A DNA stretch of 64,000 nt from an uncultured Croceitalea sp. (GTDB taxonomy: Bacteria > Bacteroidota > Bacteroidia > Flavobacteriales > Flavobacteriaceae): positions 496,001 to 560,000 of the forward strand of contig CANLXH010000002.1 in the NCBI GenBank assembly GCA_947495075.1, written 5' to 3'. Under the pieces are notes generated by a model. That model did not search any database and was not told where the DNA came from. It saw only the letters and a program-made list of their open reading frames with translations. The translations under genes and the position numbers were made by a program. Positions 53,668 through 61,579 of this stretch are shown here, in pieces; within the stretch, counting starts at the first letter, position 1; each line of letters begins with the position of its first letter.

Positions 53668-54900
53668 TTAGTTTGATTTTTTTATTACAAATAAGCCTGA
53701 GTTAATATCATTAATTAGGATTTTTCCACTATCAAAATAGGGATATACACTCCACGCCCCATCAAAACTTGTAGCATTATTTGAAGGAAAAGTATCAAAA
53801 AAACCAGTTTCGGTAATTATTTCACTACCAATCTGGGAAATATCCAAAACTCGTATGCCTGCGGAATAATTGGCCAAGAAAAATTCATCCCCTAACACGT
53901 ATCCATTATGGTCAATGGCAGCTGTTGGGCCAGTATAAGTGGTATGCAAAACAGGATTGTCCAAATCTTGTAAATCAAAGACCAAAGTTCTTGAGTTAAA
54001 GCCAAAATCCCGTTCATCAAGTTCATCTCCTAAAAGAAAATACCGTTGATCTTCGGTAAACCATCCTTGATGTGTATAACTAAGTTGGTTATAGTTTAGG
54101 GTTGAAATTCTTGTTGGGTTCGCCTTATCTGTAATATCAACAATCGCAATCTGATCTTCGTTTGCTCCGATAAAAATTTCCTTTCCAGAATAATCTGCAT
54201 CTGGCCCTGTGTACGAAATTACCTGCGCATCATGACTGTAACCATCAGCTCCATATCCACCAGCTGCAGTAGGGTTTAATGGGTCTTGAATATTAATAAA
54301 GTGAACGCCCCCATTAAATGCATCATTACGGGCAGTGCCAACTGGATAAGCAAAACCCATAGTCTCGTTAATAACAATATTATGTGCATTCCCAATACCC
54401 GTATAACGCTGATCCGCCGTAAAAGTCTGCGGTGGATCGCTTACGTTTCTAAGTTTTGTTAAATCAAAAATTTGCATACCATGACCCGAAGCTTCTGCAA
54501 CTATAAAAGCATAGTCTTGGTAGATTTTGACATCACGCCAAGGGCTTAAACTCGTGGCAGTCGGTAATTTGCCCAGATAAATTGGGTTTTCATCATCTGT
54601 AATATCAACAAATGCAGTACCATTATCCAAACCAACCAGAGCATACTCATTGTTGGTGGAACCATCTGTCCATCCCCAGATATCATTTGCAGAAGTAGCC
54701 GAAAGTTGCGTTAGTGTTAACCTCGCTAATAAGTCATATCCACTACAAGGAAAATCACCTGCCATTCCATTATCACAAGGTATTATTCCAAATTGAATAT
54801 TATCAGGGTTAGAGCTATCAACCGAAGGCGTATCGTCATCACCACTAGATGAACATCCAAAAAAAACCAATAAAAGACCTAGTAGGCATATCTGTCTCAT
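53668..54900 (-). CDS. Choice-of-anchor B family lipoprotein (LVIVD-type propeller)
   Basis: A 410-residue protein. Lipobox LVFFGC near residue 16, an acidic linker, then the choice-of-anchor B pattern: SANDIWGWTDGSTNNEYALVG, SPWRDVKIYQDYAFIVAEASG, ..GHGMQIFDLTKLRN.., SHDAQVISYTGPDADYSGKE and TYTHQGWFTEDQRYFLLGDE-like segments. Propeller-like surface proteins of this type are common in Bacteroidota. Function unknown. It is the first gene of the pair with the delta-60 lipoprotein. Confidence 0.85.
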   Translation of the reverse strand: MRQICLLGLLLVFFGCSSSGDDDTPSVDSSNPDNIQFGIIPCDNGMAGDFPCSGYDLLARLTLTQLSATSANDIWGWTDGSTNNEYALVGLDNGTAFVDITDDENPIYLGKLPTATSLSPWRDVKIYQDYAFIVAEASGHGMQIFDLTKLRNVSDPPQTFTADQRYTGIGNAHNIVINETMGFAYPVGTARNDAFNGGVHFINIQDPLNPTAAGGYGADGYSHDAQVISYTGPDADYSGKEIFIGANEDQIAIVDITDKANPTRISTLNYNQLSYTHQGWFTEDQRYFLLGDELDERDFGFNSRTLVFDLQDLDNPVLHTTYTGPTAAIDHNGYVLGDEFFLANYSAGIRVLDISQIGSEIITETGFFDTFPSNNATSFDGAWSVYPYFDSGKILINDINSGLFVIKKSN

Positions 54901-54924
54901 AACATTGAAACTTTAATTAAACTA

Positions 54925-54956
54925 TAAAGATACTAAATGCAAAATTTGCTGTTCAA
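54925..54956 (-). promoter_or_regulatory. Near-consensus promoter for the two lipoprotein genes
   Basis: On the minus strand TTG (54954-54956), 21 bases, then TATCTTTA (54925-54932), one mismatch from TAnnTTTG. It is 24 bases before the ATG at 54900. Confidence 0.45.
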
Positions 54957-55028
54957 AAACTTGAAAATCTACTTCTCTTAAGTCATAAAATTAAATTAAC
55001 TTGAGAAACATATCGATTAACCTCAAAA

Positions 55029-55036
55029 TAGTTTTG
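55029..55036 (+). promoter_or_regulatory. Candidate -7 box very close to the Gfo/Idh start
   Basis: TAGTTTTG fits TAnnTTTG and ends only four bases before the ATG at 55041. A TTG at 55001-55003 is 25 bases upstream. The transcript would be leaderless or nearly so. Confidence 0.45.
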
Positions 55037-55040
55037 CTTT

Positions 55041-56498
55041 ATGGCTAAAAAGAAGACTTTTTCACATAAAAATTCTCGAAGAAAATTTCTGAAAAATACA
55101 GGAATCGCTGCTACTGGATTTATGATTGTTCCTAGACATGTTTTGGGTGGTCGAGGTTTTATTGCTCCTAGTGACAAACTTAATATAGCTGGTATAGGGG
55201 TTGGAGGCAAGGGTCAAAGTGATATTGCTTCTTTTGCTGAAAGTCCCAATGTAAATATAGTTTCCCTTTGTGATGTTGATGACAGACTTGCCATTAAATC
55301 CAGAGAGACCTTCCCAAAGGCAAGTTACTTTGCAGATTTTAGGGAAATGCTAGAAAAAGAAGGGAAGAATATAGATGCGGTATCTGTTTCATCACCAGAT
55401 CATAATCATGCTATACAAGCCTATCAGGCAATGGCAATGGGCAAACATGTTTATGTTCAGAAACCTCTTACACATGATATTTGGGAAGCAAGGATGTTAA
55501 CCCAAGCTGCTAAAAAATTTAAAGTAGTCACCCAAATGGGAAATCAAGGTAGCTCTGGAGATGGGGTTCGTAAAATGAAGGAAATTTACGATACTGGCAT
55601 TATAGGAGACGTACATACAGTAAAGTGTTGGACCAATCGTGCTATTTGGCCACAGGCGCTGCAAACACCCACTAAAAAAAATAAAATCCCTAAAGGACTT
55701 AATTGGGATTTATGGTTGGGCACTGCCAAAATGAGGGATTATAATGATGCATATTTACCATTTGATTGGAGGGGTTGGTCAGATTTTGGAACAGGTGCCT
55801 TAGGTGACATGGCTTGCCATATTATGGACCCGGTATATAGAATTTTACCTATTCTTTATCCTAATCAAGTAGAATGTAGTGTTTCTGATTCTTTTAGTGG
55901 AAACTTTGAATATAAAGATTATCCAAAAAGTTTTCCTAACTCTAGTAAGATACATTTAAAGTATCCAAGAACAGACGGGAAAGGGTCTATTAAAGTTACT
56001 TGGATGGATGGTGGTCTATTACCGGAAAGACCCGAAGAATTAGGTGATAATGAAGCATTAGGTAGCTGGGATGGCGGAGTCTTATTTATAGGAACCAAAG
56101 GAAAACTAATGGCGGATTGTTATGGTGCCAATCCAAGGCTCTTACCTTTAAGTCTTAATGAACAATTTGAAGTTGAAGAAACAATAGCCCGTGTGCCAGA
56201 GGGTCATTATTTACAATGGGTAAATGCCTGTATAGCAGGTTATGGCAATGCAGAACTGAGTTCTTCTTTTGATTATGCAGGACCTTTTACAGAAAGTATC
56301 CTTATTGGCAACCTTGCCTTAAAAGCTTATTTTGAAGTTGATCCAAATGCAAAAAATAAGGGCTTCTGGGGAGGCGGTGCTCAATATTATGGTAGAAAAC
56401 GTTTACAATGGGATGCCACAAATATGAAAGTGACTAACTTTGCTCCAGCTAACAAATATGTAAAACGTACCTATAGAGATGGATATTCTTTAGGATAG
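55041..56498 (+). CDS. Gfo/Idh/MocA family oxidoreductase with Tat signal
   Basis: A 485-residue exported oxidoreductase. The Tat motif SRRKFLKNTG (residues 12-21) with a hydrophobic stretch to about 38 predicts export of the folded protein. The Rossmann motif is AGIGVGGKG near residue 51. The usual EKP segment is VQKPLTHDIWEAR, a Gln variant. The C-terminal domain has WDLWLGTAKMRDYNDAYLPF and DMACHIMDPVYRI. Family members act on sugars or derivatives, but the substrate is unknown here. A strong terminator follows. Confidence 0.87.
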   Translation: MAKKKTFSHKNSRRKFLKNTGIAATGFMIVPRHVLGGRGFIAPSDKLNIAGIGVGGKGQSDIASFAESPNVNIVSLCDVDDRLAIKSRETFPKASYFADFREMLEKEGKNIDAVSVSSPDHNHAIQAYQAMAMGKHVYVQKPLTHDIWEARMLTQAAKKFKVVTQMGNQGSSGDGVRKMKEIYDTGIIGDVHTVKCWTNRAIWPQALQTPTKKNKIPKGLNWDLWLGTAKMRDYNDAYLPFDWRGWSDFGTGALGDMACHIMDPVYRILPILYPNQVECSVSDSFSGNFEYKDYPKSFPNSSKIHLKYPRTDGKGSIKVTWMDGGLLPERPEELGDNEALGSWDGGVLFIGTKGKLMADCYGANPRLLPLSLNEQFEVEETIARVPEGHYLQWVNACIAGYGNAELSSSFDYAGPFTESILIGNLALKAYFEVDPNAKNKGFWGGGAQYYGRKRLQWDATNMKVTNFAPANKYVKRTYRDGYSLG

Positions 56499-56520
56499 AA
56501 TTAGTGTATTAACAAATTTA

Positions 56521-56550
56521 AAACTGGAGCTTCTTAGTTCCAGTTTTTTT
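56521..56550 (+). terminator. Rho-independent terminator after the Gfo/Idh gene
   Basis: Stem AAACTGGA (56521-56528) pairs with TCCAGTTT (56539-56546), a ten-base loop, then a T-run to 56550. It ends the oxidoreductase transcript just before the thiL promoter. Confidence 0.85.
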
Positions 56551-56575
56551 ATGCCTATTTATTGTGTTAACTCCT

Positions 56576-56583
56576 TACTTTTG
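56576..56583 (+). promoter_or_regulatory. Candidate -7 box immediately before thiL
   Basis: TACTTTTG fits TAnnTTTG and ends four bases before the ATG at 56588. A start of transcription at or next to the A of ATG is expected, so thiL mRNA would be leaderless. No -33 TTG in position. Confidence 0.45.
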
Positions 56584-56587
56584 CAAA

Positions 56588-57637
56588 ATGCTAGCGGATA
56601 AAAACGAACAACTAACTTCAATAGAAGAACTAGGAGAATTTGGTCTTATTAAACACTTGACCAAAGGTTTTGAATTAAAACAAAAATCTACCCTTAAGGG
56701 TATTGGTGATGATGCCGCTGTTTTAGATTTTAAGTCAGGCAAGATAGTTGTATCAACAGATTTATTGGTCGAAGGCGTACATTTTGATTTGAGTTACATG
56801 CCTCTAAAACACCTTGGTTATAAAGCGGTAATCGTAAATCTATCAGACATTTATGCAATGAATGCCGTAGCTACTCAAATTACAGTTTCTCTTGCCGTTT
56901 CAAATAGATTCCCTTTAGAAGCCTTAGAAGAATTTTATGCTGGTGTAGCAGCAGCATGTAAAGTATATGGAGTTGACTTGGTGGGTGGTGATAGTACTTC
57001 ATCTACCAAGGGAATGTTAATAAGTATTACTGCTATTGGTGTTGCTAATGAAGAAAAACTTGTTTACCGTTCTGGTGCCAAAGAAAATGATTTACTAGTA
57101 GTGACAGGAGATATTGGAGGCTCCTATTTAGGGTTACAAATATTAGAACGTGAAAAAGAAGTTTTTAAAGTTAATCCTCAAAACCAACCTGATCTTGAAC
57201 CTTATTCTTATTTAATAGAAAGACAATTAAAACCTGAAGCTAGAAAAGATATTGTCGAACTTTTAAAGAAGTTAGAAGTCCAACCCACTGCTATGATTGA
57301 TATTAGTGATGGATTATCTTCAGAAATCTTACATCTATGTGAGCAGAGTAATGTGGGCTGTAATTTGTATGAAGAAAAAATTCCACTAGACCCAACGGTA
57401 ATTTCAGCTTCGGAAGAATTTAAAATGGATAGTACAATGATTGCCTTAAGCGGAGGCGAAGACTATGAACTACTTTTTACTGTAGCACAAAACGATTTTG
57501 ATAAAATTAAAGGAAATCCCAACCTAACCGTTATTGGGCATATGACCCAACAGAGTGAAGGTGCCCATTTAGTGGCAAGGAATAATACCAAAATACCTAT
57601 TACAGCTCAAGGCTGGAATAGTTTTAATGCTTCTTAA
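56588..57637 (+). CDS. thiL: Thiamine-monophosphate kinase
   Basis: A 349-residue kinase that makes thiamine diphosphate, the last step of vitamin B1 biosynthesis. Motifs are KGIGDDAAVLDF, VSTDLLVEGVHFDL, YKAVIVNLSDIYAMNA, GVDLVGGDST and MIDISDGLSSEI, all with the Asp residues for metal and ATP. ATG 56588 is chosen; an earlier ATG at 56564 overlaps the -7 box region. The stop overlaps the convergent small gene by three bases. Confidence 0.95.
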   Translation: MLADKNEQLTSIEELGEFGLIKHLTKGFELKQKSTLKGIGDDAAVLDFKSGKIVVSTDLLVEGVHFDLSYMPLKHLGYKAVIVNLSDIYAMNAVATQITVSLAVSNRFPLEALEEFYAGVAAACKVYGVDLVGGDSTSSTKGMLISITAIGVANEEKLVYRSGAKENDLLVVTGDIGGSYLGLQILEREKEVFKVNPQNQPDLEPYSYLIERQLKPEARKDIVELLKKLEVQPTAMIDISDGLSSEILHLCEQSNVGCNLYEEKIPLDPTVISASEEFKMDSTMIALSGGEDYELLFTVAQNDFDKIKGNPNLTVIGHMTQQSEGAHLVARNNTKIPITAQGWNSFNAS

Positions 57638-57888
57638 GCTACTTGTCTTCTTACCGTTCTTCGGTTACGCTTTTGGTACATTTCTTCTAAGGTCTTGTTT
57701 ATCTCCTGCATCACAGGTGTCAAAGCAGAAAGTTTACCACGTTCGTCTGTAGTAACTTGTTTTTGACAATGCAGGCACTTGTACTCTTTAATATGTTCCG
57801 TAACTCTTTTAGAAACAGTGTAGTGGTGACCAAATATGTGGCAGAAAATACCAGTTAATTTGTTTCCTTCTGGGGTAATTTTTTTCAT
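57634..57888 (-). CDS. Small conserved-looking Cys/His protein (84 aa)
   Basis: A short basic protein with GIFCHIFGHHYTV (Cys16, His) and EYKCLHCQKQVTTDE (Cys38, Cys41), which could form a single zinc site, and a basic C-terminus (KRNRRTVRRQVA). I recognise the pattern from flavobacterial hypotheticals but know no function. ATG 57888 (MKKITPEGNK) is preferred. ATG 57909 would add seven residues. It overlaps the convergent thiL end by four bases. Confidence 0.6.
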   Translation of the reverse strand: MKKITPEGNKLTGIFCHIFGHHYTVSKRVTEHIKEYKCLHCQKQVTTDERGKLSALTPVMQEINKTLEEMYQKRNRRTVRRQVA

Positions 57889-58054
57889 AAGCCGGGGAGC
57901 TTTTGGCATATCGATTTGGGGACCGAAATGACTTTGGTTAATATTATTTTTTGTTGATTTGATAAGACAAATAAATCGTCTTGTATAAGGTGAACGATTT
58001 GTGCTTGTGTTTTAGTATACGTATTTAGTTGACAATTAGACTTTTCGATGAAAT

Positions 58055-58083
58055 GCATCGATAAAGTGTTAAAAAGCATCGAT
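58055..58083. promoter_or_regulatory. Two GCATCGAT direct repeats upstream of brnQ
   Basis: GCATCGAT occurs at 58055-58062 and 58076-58083, start-to-start 21 bases (two helical turns), with a similar TTCGATG just before. They lie 58 bases upstream of brnQ. Such spacing suits a dimeric regulator binding one face of the helix. No regulator is identified. Confidence 0.35.
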
Positions 58084-58140
58084 GATTAACACCGAAAACA
58101 ATATACAATTTTGACCTATCTTAACAAATAATTTAGACAC

Positions 58141-59427
58141 ATGTACAAGAAAAAAGTCACTATTGTAGTTGCTTTCGCACTTTTCTCGTTGTTTTTTGGA
58201 GCAGGAAACCTTATTCTACCACCTCAACTCGGTTTTAAGGCAGGAAGTACTTGGTGGTTAGTTGCACTTGGATTTTGTATTTCAGCAGTTTTAATTCCCA
58301 TATTAGGTATTCTAGCTCATGCAAAATTACAAGGAAGTATGTTCGATTTTGCAAAAAAAGTTTCCCCAAGGTTTAGCCTGGTCTACTGCTATATTGTCTA
58401 CCTAATTTCAATTAGTTTACCCTCGCCAAGAACAGCCTCTGTTACACATGAAATGGGTATACAACCCATATCTGATTCTTCTGCGTTATTAACCAGTGTT
58501 ATCTATTTTATTTTAGTGTTCTTATTTGTAATCAACAGATCTAAAATTTTAGATGTTATAGGTAAATTCTTGACTCCAGCTATCATATTAATACTGGTCG
58601 CCATAGTAGGCGCCACACTTTTTAATTTTGATTTTAGCTTTTCAGAAAATATGTTTCCTAATCCTTTTTCAAGTGGAATATTAGAGGGTTATCAAACTTT
58701 TGATGCCATTGGTGCAGTAGTTGTTGGTGGGGTAATCATTATTTCTATCAACCTAAAACATACACAGGCAGATTATACAGCCAAACGAGCCTTAATTGCC
58801 AAAGCAGGATGGTTAGCAGGTTTGGGTCTTTTCTTAATCTACGCTGGTTTAATTATAACAGGGGCTATGATGCACAAAACCTTTGACGCCGATATTTCTA
58901 GAACAGCACTTTTAAGTGGTATTAGTATGAAAACTTTAGGAGGTATCGCCAACTTCTTTTTAAGTGTTTTGGTAAGTCTTGCTTGTTTTACAACCGCAGT
59001 TGGTATTGTGACCGGCACTGCGGATTTTGTAAAAGGGCAATTTAATGATTCTCGTAATGCTTATATCATTACTGCAGTAGTTGGGTGTATTTTAGGGGTA
59101 CTTATGGGGCAGTTTAATGTGCATTACATTATTGCTGTTGCAATTCCAGCATTGATGTTTATTTATCCTATAACAATTGTACTTATTCTACTGAATGTTC
59201 TCCCAGATAAATATGCGTCTAAACAAGTTTTTAGAGCTGTAGTTTTAACAACCATCATCTTTACTATTCCTGATTTTTTAGGAAGTATTGGTTTTAGCGA
59301 AACCCTCTCTGGACTCTCCAAATGGATTCCTTTGAGCAAATATCAAATGGGGTGGGTATTGCCAGCTTTGCTAGTTTTAATTGGCACCAATGTTATTTCT
59401 AAAAAATCGATAAAACAAGAAAGTTAG
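58141..59427 (+). CDS. brnQ: Branched-chain amino acid carrier (LIVCS family)
   Basis: A 428-residue, 12-helix Na+- or H+-coupled transporter for Leu, Ile and Val. The diagnostic N-terminal LFFGAGNLILPPQLGFKAG and the helix-8 to 10 segments (LVSLACFTTAVGIVTGTADFV) are present. It is a single gene with possible operator repeats upstream. The stop codon (59425-59427) lies inside a 20-bp direct repeat shared with the palindromic elements downstream. Confidence 0.9.
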   Translation: MYKKKVTIVVAFALFSLFFGAGNLILPPQLGFKAGSTWWLVALGFCISAVLIPILGILAHAKLQGSMFDFAKKVSPRFSLVYCYIVYLISISLPSPRTASVTHEMGIQPISDSSALLTSVIYFILVFLFVINRSKILDVIGKFLTPAIILILVAIVGATLFNFDFSFSENMFPNPFSSGILEGYQTFDAIGAVVVGGVIIISINLKHTQADYTAKRALIAKAGWLAGLGLFLIYAGLIITGAMMHKTFDADISRTALLSGISMKTLGGIANFFLSVLVSLACFTTAVGIVTGTADFVKGQFNDSRNAYIITAVVGCILGVLMGQFNVHYIIAVAIPALMFIYPITIVLILLNVLPDKYASKQVFRAVVLTTIIFTIPDFLGSIGFSETLSGLSKWIPLSKYQMGWVLPALLVLIGTNVISKKSIKQES

Positions 59428-59614
59428 ATTTCTCACTTTTATCTCGACAAAGCCTGTCTTGAGGGCAGTCGAAAGGCTCAACATGAAAGTTCTAAATGAC
59501 TCAGAATACTTTAATGTCATTTAGATATAAGCACAGCGATTGAGAAATTTCTTTTTTTATCAACCTTTGCCATAAAACATTCGCTTTCAGAAAAAAGAAA
59601 GTTAGATTTCTCAC
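59417..59614. repeat. 20-bp exact direct repeat, first copy covering the brnQ stop
   Basis: AAGAAAGTTAGATTTCTCAC occurs at 59417-59436 and again at 59595-59614, 178 bases apart. The first copy includes the TAG of brnQ. Each is the left end of a palindromic element, so the pair looks like tandem insertions or a duplication. Confidence 0.7.
59426..59552. repeat. Palindromic intergenic element 2 (after brnQ)
   Basis: Outer arms AGATTTCTCA (59426-59435) and TGAGAAATTTCT (59541-59552) pair with one mismatch. Inner arms TCTAAATGAC (59491-59500) and GTCATTTAGA (59516-59525) are perfect. The AGATTTCTC and GTCATTT words recur in the element at 14096-14183. No gene lies in 59428-59735. Confidence 0.6.
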
Positions 59615-59695
59615 ATCCGTTCCAAATGACCTAAGAATAGGTATAAGTTATTTTGACATGAGTTCCAATTAAGTATTGGAACAATTTAGAAATCT
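59604..59695. repeat. Palindromic intergenic element 3 (before aminopeptidase 3' end)
   Basis: Outer arms AGATTTCT (59604-59611) and AGAAATCT (59688-59695) are perfect inverted repeats. Inside, GTTCCAAT/ATTGGAAC forms an eight-bp hairpin at 59662-59682. It sits between brnQ and the end of the convergent aminopeptidase gene and could act as a terminator for either. Confidence 0.6.
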
Positions 59696-59735
59696 ATTAT
59701 CAATCTTTCCAGAACCAAGATGATACTAAAACAAG

Positions 59736-61028
59736 CTATGCTTGCATCAATTCCTCTATCTCATCTGCTTCAATAGGAATATTCGCCATTAAATTAAATG
59801 GCACTCCTTTTTCCTGAATCACAACATCATCTTCTATACGAATCCCCATATTTTCTTCAGGAATATAGATTCCCGGTTCTACCGTAAAAACCATATTCGC
59901 TTTTATAGGTGTTTTAAGTTCCCCGTAATCATGCGTGTTTAATCCAATATGGTGACTGGTGCCATGCATAAAGTATTTTTTATAAGCAGGCCAGTCTGGA
60001 TTTTCATTTTGCACATCAGCTTTGTCTAGTAAACCTAAACCTAGCAATTCTGAGGTCATGAGTTTTCCGCATTCTTTATGGTATTCTGCCCATAATGTTC
60101 CGGGAACCAAAAGTTTTGTAGCTTCATTTTTTACCCGAAGTACTGCGTTATACACTTCCTTTTGGCGTTTGGTATATTTTCCGTTTACGGGAATAGTCCT
60201 TGTCAAATCACTCGAGTAGTTCGCATACTCTGCCGCGACATCCATAAGAATCAAATCTCCATCTTTACATTGCTGATTGTTCTCTATATAATGTAACACA
60301 TTGGCATTGTTGCCCGAAGCAATAATGGGCGTATAGGCAAAACCTTTTGAACGGTTGCGAACAAACTCGTGCAGCAGTTCCGCCTCTATTTCATATTCCC
60401 AAACACTCGGTTTTATAAAACCAAGCAGTCTACGAAACCCCTTCTCTGTAATGTTGCAGGCCATTTGCATTAATTGGATTTCTTCGGGTTCTTTTACCCC
60501 TCTTATCTCATTTAAGATGGGAAAGCTTTTTGCCCATTGATGCGCCGGAAAATCTTGCTTACATTTTAAGATAAAACGATTTTCTCGGGTTTGGGTTTCT
60601 ACCGCCTGTCGGTAGTGCTCATTGGTATTAAAGTAAACCGTATCTACTTCGGTCATGATATCAAAAAAGATTTTGTCAAAATCTGATAGCCAGTAAATAG
60701 TTTTGATACCCGAAACTTCTGTTGCTTTTTCTTTGGTCAATTTTTCACCTTCCCAAACGGCAATATGTTCGTTGGTTTCCCTAACAAAAAGAATTTCACG
60801 ATGCTTTTTATCCATAGCATCAGGAAATAAAACTAAAATAGTCTCTTCTTGGTCAGCACCACTCAAATAAAAGATATCTCGATGCTGCTCAAAAGGCATT
60901 GTAGCATCCGCACTTATCGGATAAACATCGTTAGAATTAAATACCGCAATGCTTTTTGGCTTCATCTGTGCCATAAATTTCTTACGGTTTTTAATAAAAA
61001 GTGCATTATGAATCTGTTCGTATTTCAT
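59736..61028 (-). CDS. Xaa-Pro aminopeptidase (aminopeptidase P, M24B)
   Basis: A 430-residue metalloprotease that removes N-terminal residues before proline. The M24 metal ligands are visible: Asp in LILMDVAAEYANYSSDLTRT (two Asp), His in HGTSHHIGLNTHD, and Glu in MVFTVEPGIYI and GIRIEDDVVI. The N-terminal creatinase-like domain (about 1-165) precedes it. ATG 61028 (MKYEQIHNALF) is chosen; further upstream only a GTG is available. It has no signal peptide, so it is cytoplasmic. Confidence 0.92.
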   Translation of the reverse strand: MKYEQIHNALFIKNRKKFMAQMKPKSIAVFNSNDVYPISADATMPFEQHRDIFYLSGADQEETILVLFPDAMDKKHREILFVRETNEHIAVWEGEKLTKEKATEVSGIKTIYWLSDFDKIFFDIMTEVDTVYFNTNEHYRQAVETQTRENRFILKCKQDFPAHQWAKSFPILNEIRGVKEPEEIQLMQMACNITEKGFRRLLGFIKPSVWEYEIEAELLHEFVRNRSKGFAYTPIIASGNNANVLHYIENNQQCKDGDLILMDVAAEYANYSSDLTRTIPVNGKYTKRQKEVYNAVLRVKNEATKLLVPGTLWAEYHKECGKLMTSELLGLGLLDKADVQNENPDWPAYKKYFMHGTSHHIGLNTHDYGELKTPIKANMVFTVEPGIYIPEENMGIRIEDDVVIQEKGVPFNLMANIPIEADEIEELMQA

Positions 61029-61075
61029 TAGGAAGTATTTCCTCAAAAATAGCGATTCCACATGCCCTTACAAAA

Positions 61076-61097
61076 CAAAAAAGGGCCCTAAGGCCCT
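61076..61097 (-). terminator. Rho-independent terminator of the Gly-rich gene
   Basis: On the minus strand the stem AGGGCC/GGCCCT (61082-61087 and 61092-61097, four-base loop) is followed by a run of T (plus-strand A 61076-61082). It ends transcription of the gene at 61122-61403 before the aminopeptidase gene. Confidence 0.85.
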
Positions 61098-61121
61098 AAG
61101 TTTAAGTTGGTCGTTATTTAG

Positions 61122-61403
61122 TTATTTTGACATTGCACCTTTTATTGCGCCAATTATTGCCATAATTACACCGCCACCAACACCACCGCCAGCCACGCTG
61201 CCGAGAATACCCGCTACATCCATGCCTCCATCACCTGCTAGTCCGAGCATTCCTAAAAGGTATCCTCCTAGTCCTCCACCTAAAATTCCTGAAATGGAAT
61301 TTCCAAGTGTTCCTAAATTCAATTTTGGCAATAACTTACCTGCTACGTTTCCGCCTACAGCTCCAGAAATAAGCTGAATAATTAATGGCAAATACTCTTC
61401 CAT
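61122..61403 (-). CDS. Small glycine-rich membrane protein (93 aa)
   Basis: A 93-residue protein with a high Gly/Leu/Ile content, GxxxG-like runs (SGAVGGNVAGKLLPKLNLG and GILGGGLGGYLLGMLG) and probably two or three membrane-inserting helices. It has no known family that I can name. Glycine-zipper small proteins can be structural membrane proteins or secreted effectors; here this is only a guess. It has its own terminator and is divergent from the propeller gene at 61580. Confidence 0.55.
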   Translation of the reverse strand: MEEYLPLIIQLISGAVGGNVAGKLLPKLNLGTLGNSISGILGGGLGGYLLGMLGLAGDGGMDVAGILGSVAGGGVGGGVIMAIIGAIKGAMSK

Positions 61404-61579
61404 GTTTATAGTTTTAATGGTTACTTAACAATAAATAAACGTAATTTTAATGAAAATCACAAAATATAATATATATAATTATCATATAATCAATTATTTA
61501 GATTCTTTTTTGAGTTCTTGTTAGTTTGTTGTAGTAAAGAGTTATTCATAACTTCCACTTCAAATTAAATCAACCCATA

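Noticed and set aside
57885..58079. 64-residue minus-strand frame upstream of the small Cys/His gene
   Set aside because: It overlaps that gene's start and covers the brnQ operator repeats. No similarity to anything known and no spacing that fits.
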